Below, in pieces: positions 21,029 to 31,124 of a DNA stretch of 64,000 nt. The stretch spans positions 186,001 through 250,000 of the forward strand of contig JAMXDE010000040.1 of NCBI GenBank assembly GCA_026770025.1, in the 5' to 3' direction. This DNA comes from Craspedostauros australis. Lineage: Eukaryota > Bacillariophyta > Bacillariophyceae > Mastogloiales > Achnanthaceae. Position 1 is the first letter of the stretch. Each line of letters begins with the position of its first letter. The notes under the pieces were generated by a model that was not told the DNA's origin, searched no databases, and saw only the letters and a list, made by a program, of their open reading frames with translations. Made by a program: the position numbers and the translations under genes.

Positions 21029-22699
21029 ATGGATGAATTGATGATGTCTGGAGAGGCTCCTGGCGACAACACGAACCGCGACGAATCCAACGCATCCACT
21101 GTGGCAAAAGGACCTTCTGGCAGTGCACCACCGCTCGGAGCCTTCAGCGACATCCCTGCACGCTGGAAGCAGTACGAGGACAGCGGCGCCAGCAACAACA
21201 ACGTCGAAGATGATCAGCTCTCGCAGCAGCGACGCGGCAAACGCGTTCCCTCGGCTCTGTCTGGTCTCGGTTTGACGCAAGGTCGCGTGGCACGGCAACC
21301 ATACCGCGATGAAACCGCGGCTCCTCACAAAACCAACAGCAGCGACGACGACAGTGCCGACATGGAGAGCGTGGACAACAGCAGCAGCGTCAATAGCAGC
21401 AACAACATGGCGGACTCCGACAATGGCGCCGCGCTCAACGCCCACGTCGCTCAGACGAAGAAGGTCAAGGACCTTCTCGATGATGACAGCTCCTCCAACT
21501 CCTCGTCGTCCAAGACATGGAGCGCGCGCTACAAGCTCGACAACACCCATCTGGCCATGTCCAAGGGCACGTTGGCACACGCCCCATCTTCGCAGAGCAA
21601 GCCGGCACGGCCCAACCCCAAGGTCGGTGCTGGCTTCAGCTTCCGCTCCAAGAAGCCGTACAGCGACTATGATCATTACGATGCCGACAACACCAACCTG
21701 AGGACGGCATGGAAGGATGTGGAGCTCGATGACGAATACGATGACTACCGCATGCCGCAGCGCTCGCGCTCGCACAAGACATGGCAACACGCGCTCGTGC
21801 AAAAGCAACGCCGACGCCATTGGCTCATGGCGGGCGTTCTCGTCTGCTTTGGTTTGTTGGCATTCGCATTCATCGCATCCCATAGCAGCGATGGCCACAA
21901 TGCTGCACAAGAATCGTTCGACACGGTCACATTCTACGTCACGTCCGACGTTCCCTTCGACAACGTGGAATCCGACAAGCTCGCGGACGATCTGCAGAAC
22001 ATCCCGTCGGATGCCGACTTCGTAGTGCATTTGGGCAACATCCAGGACGCCGCGGTGTCCAAGTGCAGCCCCGATCGCTACGAGGATGCGGCCGCCGTGC
22101 TCAAGACATCGCCCGTGCCGGTCCTGGTCGTGCCGGGCAGCGAAGATTGGCTCAAGTGTCCCGATCCGGAGGCCTCCCTGCAGATGTGGATGGATCAGTT
22201 CGTCAGGTTCGAAGAAGAGTTCGGGGACAGCGATGAAGACGAGTCCGTCGAGGAGATCGCCGTGCTGCGACAGGCCGAGCGGCCCGAGAACTTCGCCGTG
22301 CTGCACAAGGGCGTGCTGTTCTTCGGACTGCATCTCGTGGACGGCGACTTTCCCGATGAAGACCGATGGGACGATATGCAGGAGGACATGCTCAGGTTCC
22401 TCTTCGGCATGCTGAATCTGGAACAGGGCCAGTTCCGCGGCCTGGTGCTGTTCGGCAATGCCCGGCCAGGACCGCAGCAGGCGCGGTTCTTCCAGGGCGC
22501 CCTCAAGGCCATCGAGAAGGTCGGTGTGCCCGTGGCCTACATCCACGCCGATGCGGGCAGCGGTGAAGTCGAGGAGTACTCGCCATTCGACGATCATGAG
22601 GACGTGCTGGGCATCCAGGTGCAGAACGGTGGCAAGCATCCGCCGCTGCGCGTCAACATCGCATTTGGCGATCGTCCCTTCATTGTCGGCGATGATTAA
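21029..22699 (+). CDS. Single-pass membrane protein with degenerate metallophosphoesterase-like domain, paralogue A
   Basis: The start is ATG at 21029 and the product is 556 residues. The N-terminal 260 residues are Ser/Asp/Asn-rich with short motifs shared with the next gene: IPARWKQYEDS, RVPSALSGLGL, NLRTAWKD and HKTWQHAL. One transmembrane helix follows at about 265-286 after an RRR cluster, so the rest should face the lumen or outside. From about 300 to 550 the order matches the calcineurin-like phosphoesterases found in stramenopiles and bacteria: TFYVTSDVPF, VVHLGNIQDA (about 334), VLVVPGSEDWLKC (about 369-377), LFFGLHLV and AYIHADAG. The metal ligands usual in that family (GD, GDNEW, GHxH) are changed to GN, GSEDW and HADAG. 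Catalysis is therefore doubtful and a pseudoenzyme or binding role is likely. The head-to-tail copy starts at 23749. Confidence 0.82.
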   Translation: MDELMMSGEAPGDNTNRDESNASTVAKGPSGSAPPLGAFSDIPARWKQYEDSGASNNNVEDDQLSQQRRGKRVPSALSGLGLTQGRVARQPYRDETAAPHKTNSSDDDSADMESVDNSSSVNSSNNMADSDNGAALNAHVAQTKKVKDLLDDDSSSNSSSSKTWSARYKLDNTHLAMSKGTLAHAPSSQSKPARPNPKVGAGFSFRSKKPYSDYDHYDADNTNLRTAWKDVELDDEYDDYRMPQRSRSHKTWQHALVQKQRRRHWLMAGVLVCFGLLAFAFIASHSSDGHNAAQESFDTVTFYVTSDVPFDNVESDKLADDLQNIPSDADFVVHLGNIQDAAVSKCSPDRYEDAAAVLKTSPVPVLVVPGSEDWLKCPDPEASLQMWMDQFVRFEEEFGDSDEDESVEEIAVLRQAERPENFAVLHKGVLFFGLHLVDGDFPDEDRWDDMQEDMLRFLFGMLNLEQGQFRGLVLFGNARPGPQQARFFQGALKAIEKVGVPVAYIHADAGSGEVEEYSPFDDHEDVLGIQVQNGGKHPPLRVNIAFGDRPFIVGDD

Positions 22700-23748
22700 C
22701 GAGGCGACGCAGAGAGAGAGAGAGAGACAGTGAGAGACTTGGGGGCAACACAACAACGAACAAAGCAAACAGATGCGTTTGGTTTGCAAATGTAATCTAC
22801 AATTAATGAATGGATGAATGATTGAATGAATGAATGAGAGATACTGACATGTGAACTGGAATGGTATTCGTAGTTGGGTATGGTAGATGTGGTGTGTGGT
22901 GTGTGGTGTGATCCCAAAGGGTCGAGCTATCTGCAGGTACATAGTGTGTTGGTGCTCCTCTTCCCACAACACGAGAGTCGGATCGACATGAATGGAATTG
23001 AAATGGACGAGAATCGAGAAAAGCCGCAGAAACGCCAGAAACATGGAGGCGTTGTCGACATCTAGACTCAATTCTAAGTCTAAGGCAATAGAACAACAAC
23101 CATCAAACCAACAGACCAAACAACGTCGCACATGTGTCGCACTACATGTCGCTTGGACAAGTTCCATCCAATGCCGTGTTCGTTGATCATAGTCCAATCT
23201 GTGTTTCGTATGATTCCGTGTCCCGCCGTTCTTGTCCAACACGAGCAATCGTGCGAGTTGGGCAAGCATTGGTTTCGTCAAAAAATTGAACGTGCGCCGT
23301 TGGACAAAGAGGTTGTAAGTGGAACGGACCGAGTGGGAAGCAATGAGGGAGGGAGGAATTTGATGGATCGTGTGGGAAGCGAGGTGAGATGGAGGGAAGG
23401 CAACTGGTGGGAAATGGAGATTCCTGTGTGTGTGTCAACGCTGTTGTGTGAAAACGAAAGGATTCAGCACAACAGAGAACAAGAGGATCAACGAGAGGCA
23501 ACAGGCAGAGCGCATTCTTGCCTCCGCAGCACAACCTCGTCAAAGGAGATCAACAATAGCGGCAACAGCAGTGGCGGCAACATCCATCACAAATACAATT
23601 CTTGTCCCCATCGTCATCGTCATCGTCATCACCAAAGAGAGTGTTTGAAGAGGCAGCACAACTGACCAGGGAACTAACACTCAAGCTAACACTCAATACG
23701 TCAATACAACTATTACACAATACCAATCTAGTAGAACTCAACGACAAG
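22700..23748. other. Intergenic region between the tandem phosphoesterase-like genes
   Basis: There are 1049 bases. A GAGAGAGA run follows the upstream stop (about 22711-22728). The last 50 bases before the next ATG contain CAATACAACTATTACACAATACCAATCTAG, a candidate promoter or leader element related to those near other starts. Minus-strand frames spanning 21023-23281 are shadows of the plus gene. Confidence 0.45.
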
Positions 23749-26400
23749 ATGGAGGAACCTTTTGATGAATTGGGAGGTCCCATGAGGACCGCTGCCGCCG
23801 GCGCAGCATCCAACGCGGGCAGAGACGGTGGATCCCCAGGCGACAGCAGATCGGGCGCAGCACCGCCGGCAGCGGCCTTCCAGACATCCGCCTCTGCGGC
23901 TCCAGCTCCAAGTCCTGCTGCGGCTCCCAGCGGACCTCCCTCCAACGCATTCGCGATGGACTCCCTCCCCTCCAGATGGGCTCAATACGACAACGCTGCT
24001 GCCAAGACAGCCCCGGCCGTGGTCTCACCCAGCGCATCTGCGCAAAAGGAAGCAGGGGACGAGCTGGACCGCTTGGCAACGAACGGGAGCAGCTTCTCGA
24101 ACAGCTACGGCGACTACAAGGCCAGCAGGAACACGCGCGCCAGCATGTCGGCCGCTGGTGGGCAGCCATCCGCCGCTCCCTCTGCTGTTCCATTCGCCCG
24201 CAGCGAGTCCTACGACACCTCGGAGCTCATTCGCAAGTACGGCGGCTACCGTCCTGAGGCCCAGTTCATGCCGCGGTCTTCCGGTGCAACCACCCCCACC
24301 TCCGTGGGCAACTCGACCAACAGCAGCAACCACAGCAGCAACGGCAACGGCAATAACAACGGCAATAGCCACAACAACGGCCTCCCGGACAGATCCATCC
24401 GCGATCAGGCCATGAAGGTCCTCCACCTGGTGGACGAGCAGCTCAAGACGCCGCTGGAGGTCCGGCGAACGGAGAGCGGCGGCTTCCGAACGTCTCAGCC
24501 CATCACGCATGACTCCGCCTACTCGGTCAGACGCACCACCAGCGGCCGCGTTGTGCACGAGCAGTCCGGCGAGCCCGGGGATGCCTACGCCGTCACGCGC
24601 ACGGCCAGCGGCACCATCCAGGCCGGGGAGAACCTCTCGGGTGGTGGGCGCCGCGTCCCTTCCGCCCTGGCCGGTCTCAACCTCTCCCGCCAGAACTCCC
24701 GTGGCCACCACGCTGCCATCAACGGCAGACCTGGCCGCTACCACTTCTCCGACCCAAGCTTCCGCGAGGACCAGGATCTCTCCGAGGAGGAGGATGACAT
24801 CCTCTGCACCCAGGACTTCCGTGGTGTCAGCCCACGCCAGGCCAACCCAACGATCCCCAACAACGACGCGCCCATGGTGGACGTGCTCAGCCTCGAGCAG
24901 AGATCTGCTGGGTCGCGCCCTGCCAACGACATCGAGCGCACCTTCAGCGGGGACTACCAATACAGCGACAGCCCCAACGGCGACTCCAACAGCCCGCAGA
25001 ACCGCCCCACCGACAACTGGAACTCGCGCTACTTCTCGGCGGGAGGCGCGGACTACACCAAGGCGCAGCAGGAGCGCTTCCTCAACCGCCTGGACCGCGA
25101 GCACTCCAACAACAACAGCCGCACCAACGCCAACTACACCAACGGGGCCTTTCCCAACATCTCCGCCCAGAAGATCTTCGCTTCCTCCGCATCCAGCGTC
25201 CGCCTCGCCATGGAGACCGTCTCCAAGAAGGCGCAGGACACGCAGATCTTCGGATCAGGCAGCTTCAATTTTCGCAAGATGGAGTCCCCACAAAAGGGAT
25301 CCAGTGGTGCCGGCAACAACAACAACGTCAACCTGCGCACAGTATGGAAGGACACCTCCGACGAGAGCTCCTCCGTCCTGCCCGACAAGCCGCCCGTCCA
25401 CAAGACATGGCAGGAGGCCATGCTCAACAAGAGGAAGCGCAGGCGCATCATCCTGGCTCTTGTCCTCTTCGTCGTCCTTCTCATCATCGTGGTGCCCACC
25501 CTCCTCAAGACCGTCGACTTTGGCAGCAGTGGCAACAACACCGTCACCGCTTCGCGCACCACCGACTCCGAAGGCCAGGGAGAACAGGACGACAAGACGG
25601 AAGCCCCAGATCCAGATGTGCCAGTGGAGGGTGAAAAGGCTGTCGAGATGACCACCTTCTACGTCACTTCCAACGCTCCTTACAGGAAGGACCAGGAAGA
25701 CAAGTTCGTCGAAGACTTGCAGAACGTCCCCGATGACGCCGACTTCCTGGTCCACCTGGGAAACATCCAGGATGCCGTCGCAAGCGGATGCCAGTCGTCA
25801 CGATACGAACATGTCGGCAAGCTCATGCTCGAGTCTCCCCGGCCCGTCTTCTCCATTGTCGGAGCCGAGGACTGGCTCAAGTGCCCGGATCCATCGGCCT
25901 CGCTCGATGGCTGGCTGGAGTCTTTCGAAGACTTCGAATTCAACTTCGTCGGTGATTTCGACGTCAAGCGCAGCAGTGAGCGGCCAGAGGTCTTCAGCAT
26001 GCTGCACGATGGCGTTCTCTTCTTTGGTCTACACCTCGTCAGCGGCAAAGTCAACGACGTCGACGATTGGCTCGATCGCCACAAGGAGCAGATCGATTTC
26101 TACTTCGGCATGCTCAACTTCTTCGAGGAAGAATTCCGCGCCATAGTCATGCTAGGAAATGCGGCTCCGTCCGATCAGCAGCAGGACTTCTGGGATGCCG
26201 TCTTGGCCAGCGTCGACGGTGTGGGCAAGCCCATGGTGTACCTGCACGCCAACACGGACAACGGCCAAAGTGTCCGCCTCTACACACCCTTCGGCGAACA
26301 TCAGCAGGTCCTCGGAATCGAGGTTCCAGATGGTCGCAGCAGCGCCCCTCTGCGGGTCGGCGTCACCTTCGACGAGAGCGCAAACTTCCAGATCGGATAA
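23749..26400 (+). CDS. Single-pass membrane protein with degenerate metallophosphoesterase-like domain, paralogue B
   Basis: The start chosen is ATG at 23749 (starting MEEPFDELGG). The frame is open further upstream but only from TTG. The product is 883 residues. It is the tandem paralogue of 21029-22699, with a much longer Ser/Asn/Pro-rich N-terminus. It shares LPSRWAQYDNA, RVPSALAGLNL, NLRTVWKD and HKTWQEAM, one transmembrane helix (about 565-586, after KRKRRR) and the C-terminal phosphoesterase-like domain (about 640-883). HLGNIQDA is near 669, VGAEDWLKC near 704, and LHANTDNG stands where GHxH is expected. The same metal-ligand positions are altered as in paralogue A. Three copies of (V/T)RRT(E/T)SG-type sequence occur at about 240-285. 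Codon usage is strongly C-ending, unlike the non-coding flanks. Predicted type II membrane protein of unknown function. Confidence 0.82.
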   Translation: MEEPFDELGGPMRTAAAGAASNAGRDGGSPGDSRSGAAPPAAAFQTSASAAPAPSPAAAPSGPPSNAFAMDSLPSRWAQYDNAAAKTAPAVVSPSASAQKEAGDELDRLATNGSSFSNSYGDYKASRNTRASMSAAGGQPSAAPSAVPFARSESYDTSELIRKYGGYRPEAQFMPRSSGATTPTSVGNSTNSSNHSSNGNGNNNGNSHNNGLPDRSIRDQAMKVLHLVDEQLKTPLEVRRTESGGFRTSQPITHDSAYSVRRTTSGRVVHEQSGEPGDAYAVTRTASGTIQAGENLSGGGRRVPSALAGLNLSRQNSRGHHAAINGRPGRYHFSDPSFREDQDLSEEEDDILCTQDFRGVSPRQANPTIPNNDAPMVDVLSLEQRSAGSRPANDIERTFSGDYQYSDSPNGDSNSPQNRPTDNWNSRYFSAGGADYTKAQQERFLNRLDREHSNNNSRTNANYTNGAFPNISAQKIFASSASSVRLAMETVSKKAQDTQIFGSGSFNFRKMESPQKGSSGAGNNNNVNLRTVWKDTSDESSSVLPDKPPVHKTWQEAMLNKRKRRRIILALVLFVVLLIIVVPTLLKTVDFGSSGNNTVTASRTTDSEGQGEQDDKTEAPDPDVPVEGEKAVEMTTFYVTSNAPYRKDQEDKFVEDLQNVPDDADFLVHLGNIQDAVASGCQSSRYEHVGKLMLESPRPVFSIVGAEDWLKCPDPSASLDGWLESFEDFEFNFVGDFDVKRSSERPEVFSMLHDGVLFFGLHLVSGKVNDVDDWLDRHKEQIDFYFGMLNFFEEEFRAIVMLGNAAPSDQQQDFWDAVLASVDGVGKPMVYLHANTDNGQSVRLYTPFGEHQQVLGIEVPDGRSSAPLRVGVTFDESANFQIG

Positions 26401-26705
26401 TTCTTCGCTTGCGTGTGCATGCGGATGCGTGCGCGAATGCGGGTGTGCATGAAAGCACATACCGCTCCACCGCATCCCATCACATTCCACCGCTTCCGTT
26501 CTGCTCCGTCCCAAGTTAACCATGGATTCATGGTGTTGGAGCAGAAACCCAGAGCCGGCAAGTATGTAAGGAGTTGTACCTTTTAATATTCGACGATCCT
26601 CCCTAACGGAGAAGCGTGTTCTTCCTACCCTAAGTTAAGTTGTACATTCAGATAACAATCAAACCATGCAGCGTTTCAGCGCTTTCAACAGTGCACTCCC
26701 TCCGC
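26401..26705. other. Short convergent intergenic region
   Basis: There are 305 bases between the stops of paralogue B and the HTH protein. It holds both 3' UTRs. I see no other element. Confidence 0.6.
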
Positions 26706-27770
26706 TCATTTCTTCTCTTTCGCGGTCGCCACAAATTTTCGAATTGCTTCAGCACTGACTATCTGCACACATCCGTGCCCTGCCAGTTCATTGGCGATTC
26801 TCTCCCAAGAGATGGTGTAGCCACTATTCTCGTAGCGCTTCATGATCTTGTCAAGGTCATCCTTCAGGGATGGACCGCGCAGCAACCACAAGTTCGCTTG
26901 CGCCTCCGCGGCCTCCTTTTCTTCGGCCGAGGCAGAAGCGTAGGCTTCCGCGAGTTCCTTCTTACTCAGTCTTTGTCCAGGATTCAAGGTGCGCATCTTC
27001 TTGGAGAACGCACTGCGAGGTGTGAAGCACTGGCGCTGTTTGATCGGGCAGGTAAAAACGGTGCTGCCATTGTCTCGACGCCCCTTGCGTTCAATGGTGC
27101 CGTGCTCTTCAAACTGCTTGATGTTCCGTCCGATCGTTGTCCGGTTGATGTCCCACGCGTGCGCAATGAGACCCATAGCGACTTCCGTAGAACCCAAGTA
27201 GAAGGACATCAAGATGAAGTTCTTCTTATCTTCGGCGTCCAGTTGCTTCTTCGCGCCGCCGGGTGCAGCTGAACCGGGGCCTCTGTCTTTGCGCAACCAT
27301 CCCTTCGTAGCCGCCCCTTTCTTCATCTCTCGGGTCATACGAGCGATGGCTTTCTCCTTGTTCACCTTCGCCAGGGCGAGCAACTGGGCGATCCTCTCCT
27401 TCTGATTTGCTGGTTTCTTCGGGCGGAGAGGCGGCCTGACTTTTGCACGAAGGGTGGCCATTGATTTGTGTTCTGGAGACAGCAACGATGGCAACCTGGA
27501 GGTGCCACCCCTTCGGTTCCTGGCTGTGGTCTTCATCGAGTAGACGGTGCATATCTTCTCAGGGACCACGTGCGTATTCCCCCCCGATATCACCGGGGTG
27601 ACCTGAAGCATGCGCTCCTCTCCAGGCGCGATAGTACCGCCTCGATCGACGATGGTTCCATCTGCCTGCTTCTTTTTCAGGGCCTTCACCGCATACACGG
27701 CGCGCTCGACGATCTTGCCAGTGCCGCGAATGTGACCTTCAGCCTCGACGTATTCGCCAACACGGAACAT
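26706..27770 (-). CDS. HTH protein resembling the N-terminal half of a DNA transposase
   Basis: ATG at 27770 (starting MFRVGEYVEAEG); the frame is open a few codons further but only from GTG. The product is 354 residues. The N-terminal 90 residues look like a small beta barrel (VGEYVEAEG / GTGKIVERAVYAVKAL / VVPEKICTVYSM). Residues about 100-190 are basic. A helix-turn-helix follows (MGLIAHAWDINRTTIGRNIKQFEEHGTIERK), then a second one (YTISWERIANELAGHGCVQIVSAEAIRKFV) that ends the protein. Two HTH units with an I-S-x-x-x-L-A-x-x-L-A-G-H-G phrase are typical of the DNA-binding part of Tc1/mariner or IS630-like transposases. The catalytic DDE domain that would come next is absent. It may be a domesticated DNA-binding protein or a truncated transposase. 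No terminal inverted repeats were noticed. The assignment is from memory of such families and is uncertain. Confidence 0.6.
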   Translation of the reverse strand: MFRVGEYVEAEGHIRGTGKIVERAVYAVKALKKKQADGTIVDRGGTIAPGEERMLQVTPVISGGNTHVVPEKICTVYSMKTTARNRRGGTSRLPSLLSPEHKSMATLRAKVRPPLRPKKPANQKERIAQLLALAKVNKEKAIARMTREMKKGAATKGWLRKDRGPGSAAPGGAKKQLDAEDKKNFILMSFYLGSTEVAMGLIAHAWDINRTTIGRNIKQFEEHGTIERKGRRDNGSTVFTCPIKQRQCFTPRSAFSKKMRTLNPGQRLSKKELAEAYASASAEEKEAAEAQANLWLLRGPSLKDDLDKIMKRYENSGYTISWERIANELAGHGCVQIVSAEAIRKFVATAKEKK

Positions 27771-28610
27771 GCTTGGCACTTGCAGAAGTAGAGGATTATG
27801 GGGAATGAGAGAATGGGATCTTGAATCTTGTGCTCAATCAGAATTGTCTCAGAGTATTAGTATGGGGGAAGTGGCAGAGTGGCCCAACATGGCAACAGCG
27901 TCAGGAGGACTCAGCGGGCATTCTCTGAAGTCCGCACAGTGTGGTTTGCCTTTGTTGTGCACCACATTGCTGTGTGTTGATATTGGGGATAGCGGTATCC
28001 TTTTATTATTATTTATAATGTATTTGGAGCCAGGCGATCAAACATGAAGGACATTGGAAATGCCTGATTCCACGCCACAGGATTTCTTCAACGAATATTG
28101 TATAAACTATATATATTTAGACGCGACTTACAACTTCGCTGACTTCCGAAATCTTTTGTGACCGAATTGTTCGTCAACCGAAAGTACTGAGACAGTGTCT
28201 AGAGGCACGGAGTTATTCGATGGAACTCCGCGAGGTAACTGCAGCTTGCAGTCGTCGACTTCCACTTCTGCACACAACAGCACCACAGACTCTCCAGCAC
28301 AAGGTGCTTTCCAACATGAGGTTAAGAATGAAGCCAATTCATTGTGATTTAGTGTCTATTTACTCTGTATTGGTACAGATGTGATGCTCAATATAGTTCA
28401 GTTCAGTTCAGCTCGAAGCGATGCAGTGATAGAACGCTGTTGATGGTAAACAAGCGAGTGCCTGTTTGAAGGAACTGTGTTTGTCGTCAAATGGAAGAAG
28501 CACGCTGCTTTGCTGTCCTCTTCTTGAGATTGATTGCATGTGGAAGCTTAGTGTGGTGCTACTAACACTACTAACCGAGTTGAGCAAGTACTGTTGCACG
28601 ATACTCCACT
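27771..28610. other. Intergenic region, 840 bases
   Basis: This gap lies between the HTH gene start and the stop of the next minus gene. CCCCATACTAATACTCT (minus strand, 27852-27867) lies about 80 bases upstream of the HTH ATG. GGCAGAGTGGCCCAA at about 27873 looks like a tRNA D-arm, but no acceptor, anticodon or T arm can be paired around it. The 27990-28130 stretch is AT-rich. I see no gene. Confidence 0.45.
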
Positions 28611-29973
28611 CTAATCGCTCTTGACCTTCTTGGAGGCCGGCTTCATCCAAGTGATGAGCATGGGACTGCTGAGGATGACGAGCGGTTCGATGGTCCACAT
28701 CAAGTCACCGGCAAAGTTTCCGTGCTGTTTGTTTGAGAAGCGAAAGCACGGAGGAGAGTACGGATAGAGGAATTGAGTTCATCGAAGATGCGGGCGAGAG
28801 AAATTGGTGAGAGATGTGCGAGGATTGATCGTTGTTCTATGCAGCGATAGCTGTGCGAGATCACTGATATCACATGCTCTTTGGTGATACGGGGACTGCG
28901 ATTGCGCAAGCTGTCACCTCCAAGCACAATGCCATTTTGCACCATGCAACAGCAGCAGTAACAACAGCAAATAGCATCCGCGAACTTACCCAATCCGCCA
29001 AGTCGTTCTGGTAGCTGAACTTGAGACTGCGAACGTGCGATGGTTGATCATCGTCCGCGTAGTAAAAGCACAATGGTGCCATGAGGTAGCCGTAAAAGGC
29101 GACAAAGTTGAAGACGAAGTACAGGAATTCTCTGTATCCCTCCATGCGCATGGAGAAGACCTTGGTCTCGAGCACGGCCTCGATCTCTTCGAGCTTCTGC
29201 TTGCGGTCCTTATCAGTCTTTGGATCCTTCGGAGACACGACGTCGAGGACCTTCTTGACCTGGGCGATCTCCTTCTCCATCATCTTTTCCTCGCCGGGAT
29301 CGGCCTTGGCGAAGATGGAGGCTCCGCTATCCCAGAACGGCAGCCACCCCGTCATGGCCTCGAATAGCTGTGTCGTGATGAGTTCTGGTTGAACCTTGCG
29401 GCTGCGCACCTGGTCCAGAAGCTCCTGCGTCTGCCGGCTCTTGCGCAGCATCTCAAATCCATCGACGATCATGAGGTAAAGCAAGGGGACGAGGCAGACC
29501 TCCATGACCTCCAATGCGTGGATGATGCCCGGGACACCACCGATCCAATCCGTCTCGGTGACGTGCAAAGAGTTGGCGAACAACCAGAAGAAGCAGATGC
29601 CGATGGGTGTGACGCACAGTGCGACTAGGACGGACCGGAAGGCGTAGCGCGATTCCTTGAGGAGACTCTCGTTGATGATGCGATCTTCCTCCGTCTTGGG
29701 GATGGAGCGCTGTTCCACGAGACGGGCTATCCGCCGTTGCTTGCCAATGCTCGTGGTGAAGAGCCTCCATCCTGCCTTGGTCGTGGCGATGCAGGCGTAC
29801 AGTTGCGTGACGCAAATGATGAGCTCCAACGGGGTGGTCCTGTTGAAGGGGTCTGGCAAGCCCGCGATGTAGTAGTTGGTGAAGGCGGCATCATGGATGA
29901 AGGTGTCCTCGAACAACTTGAGGTCCTTCACGCAGCACAATGCGTTGCGGATGAACTGAACGACGGCATCCAT
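28611..29973 (-). CDS. Two-exon multi-pass membrane protein, unrecognised family
   Basis: Exon 1 is 29973-28990 (ATG at 29973, starting MDAVVQFIRNALCC) and exon 2 is 28724-28611. The 265-nt intron has a GTAAGT donor at 28989 and an AAACAG acceptor, and joins in phase 0 to give QNDLADW-HGNFAGDLMW. The product is 365 residues. Hydrophobic segments are at about 48-68, 122-145 (VLVALCVTPIGICFFWLFA), 155-180, 285-308 (FLYFVFNFVAFYGYLMAPLCFYY), and 335-355 in exon 2. The tail is basic (KPASKKVKSD). A long charged loop (about 190-275) could form helices. It has general features of an organelle-membrane shaping protein, but I cannot name a family. The intron is supported by both splice signals and by coding-like continuation on each side. 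Confidence 0.72.
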
Positions 29974-31124
29974 CTTTTCCTTATCCTTGTCTTGTGTTGT
30001 CTTTCGGTTGTGCTTCCACGCAGACTTCTCTTCTCTTTCACACAACACTTGTGCTCCTGTTATTCTTGTTGTGTGGCAACTGCATTCGGTGTGGTGGATG
30101 AGCAGATGATAAGTGCTGCTACGCCCTCCATGGCCACGAACATGAGCATGGACATCACCAACAGCCACCAATGTGCGTAAACTCGACGTGCGAACTGGTT
30201 CAGCTGATGGCCACACGCGGGTTCATTTTTTTCAGATTCCTTTCCGAGTGTGCGAACAGGAACCATTTGGGCAGTGACGTCGTTGAATTCTGATGTCTGT
30301 CATTCACCCGCCGTCTGGTTTTCACTGTCGTACATCCATGTCTCAACTCACTTCGTAAACACATGGTATTTAACGTCCGTTTAGCGCCCAAACAGCGAGT
30401 CGAGCATCAACGCGCACTGGCCTGAAATTTGGCACTTCACCAGATTTCCCAACGCTCCATCAATTATCGTTCCTCGTGGCAGCAGTTCGTCATGAAGTCA
30501 GGCAGGCAGGTACCATTCTCCCGTCCATCTTGGGTGCGCGGCACGACGATCGATGAACGGCAGATCATCATGGATGGTATGGTGGGGATTGCGCATCGTG
30601 GAGTTGAACACTCGGAGGTGGACGGAAGCAGGAGAGAATGCGCAGACTGGGAGCGGGTTCGGTCGTGCGGTCCAGTCCTCGTCGAATCACCAGCAATGAC
30701 GGCGACGACAACAGCAACGGCAAAGTACGCGGTGGTGATCACAAAGGAGACATGCCAACGGCGACCAACAACAGCAACAGGGCGGACATTGACATTCACT
30801 CGCTGTCCACACTTCATTGTGAACAGCCGTATTACATGCATCGCCTGAGCGAAACAGCATCACAACCACATCACATCACCGCAGCATCAAATTGAGCTGC
30901 AGAGCCACAAACAATACAACTCCACTCTATCCCGGTGCGAACGGCAAGGGAAGTAGCAACCCTCAACAGAGACACATTACTCGTAGGAGAGGTAGAGGTA
31001 GAGAGAGATAGCGAGGAGACAGAACACGAGGGATCAACGCTGGCAGGCAGCATCGTGGGCGAAGGCGTGAGCATCGACATCAGAGGAGAACGGCAAGGCG
31101 GCCACTCACGCACGCGCCAGCACC
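29974..31124. other. Divergent promoter region, 1.15 kb
   Basis: This region lies between the divergent starts at 29973 and 31125. The frame of the minus gene stays open upstream of its ATG, but the extension is not protein-like. The plus-strand leader near 30890-31115 is purine-rich (GAGGTAGAGGTAGAGAGAGATAG). There is no recognisable gene. Confidence 0.45.

Noticed and set aside
21023-23281. 752-residue minus-strand open frame
   Set aside because: It lies antisense to the phosphoesterase-like gene 21029-22699 and runs into intergenic sequence. It begins in low-complexity sequence, and its composition is what a C-ending codon bias on the other strand produces.
24025-25104. 359-residue minus-strand open frame inside paralogue B
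   Set aside because: A Val/Ala/Arg-rich shadow of the Ser/Asn/Pro-rich coding strand.
27868-27945. tRNA-like GGCAGAGTGGCCCAA stretch
   Set aside because: Only the D-arm-like bases fit. There is no paired acceptor stem, no T-loop GTTCGA and no plausible anticodon arm at the right distance.
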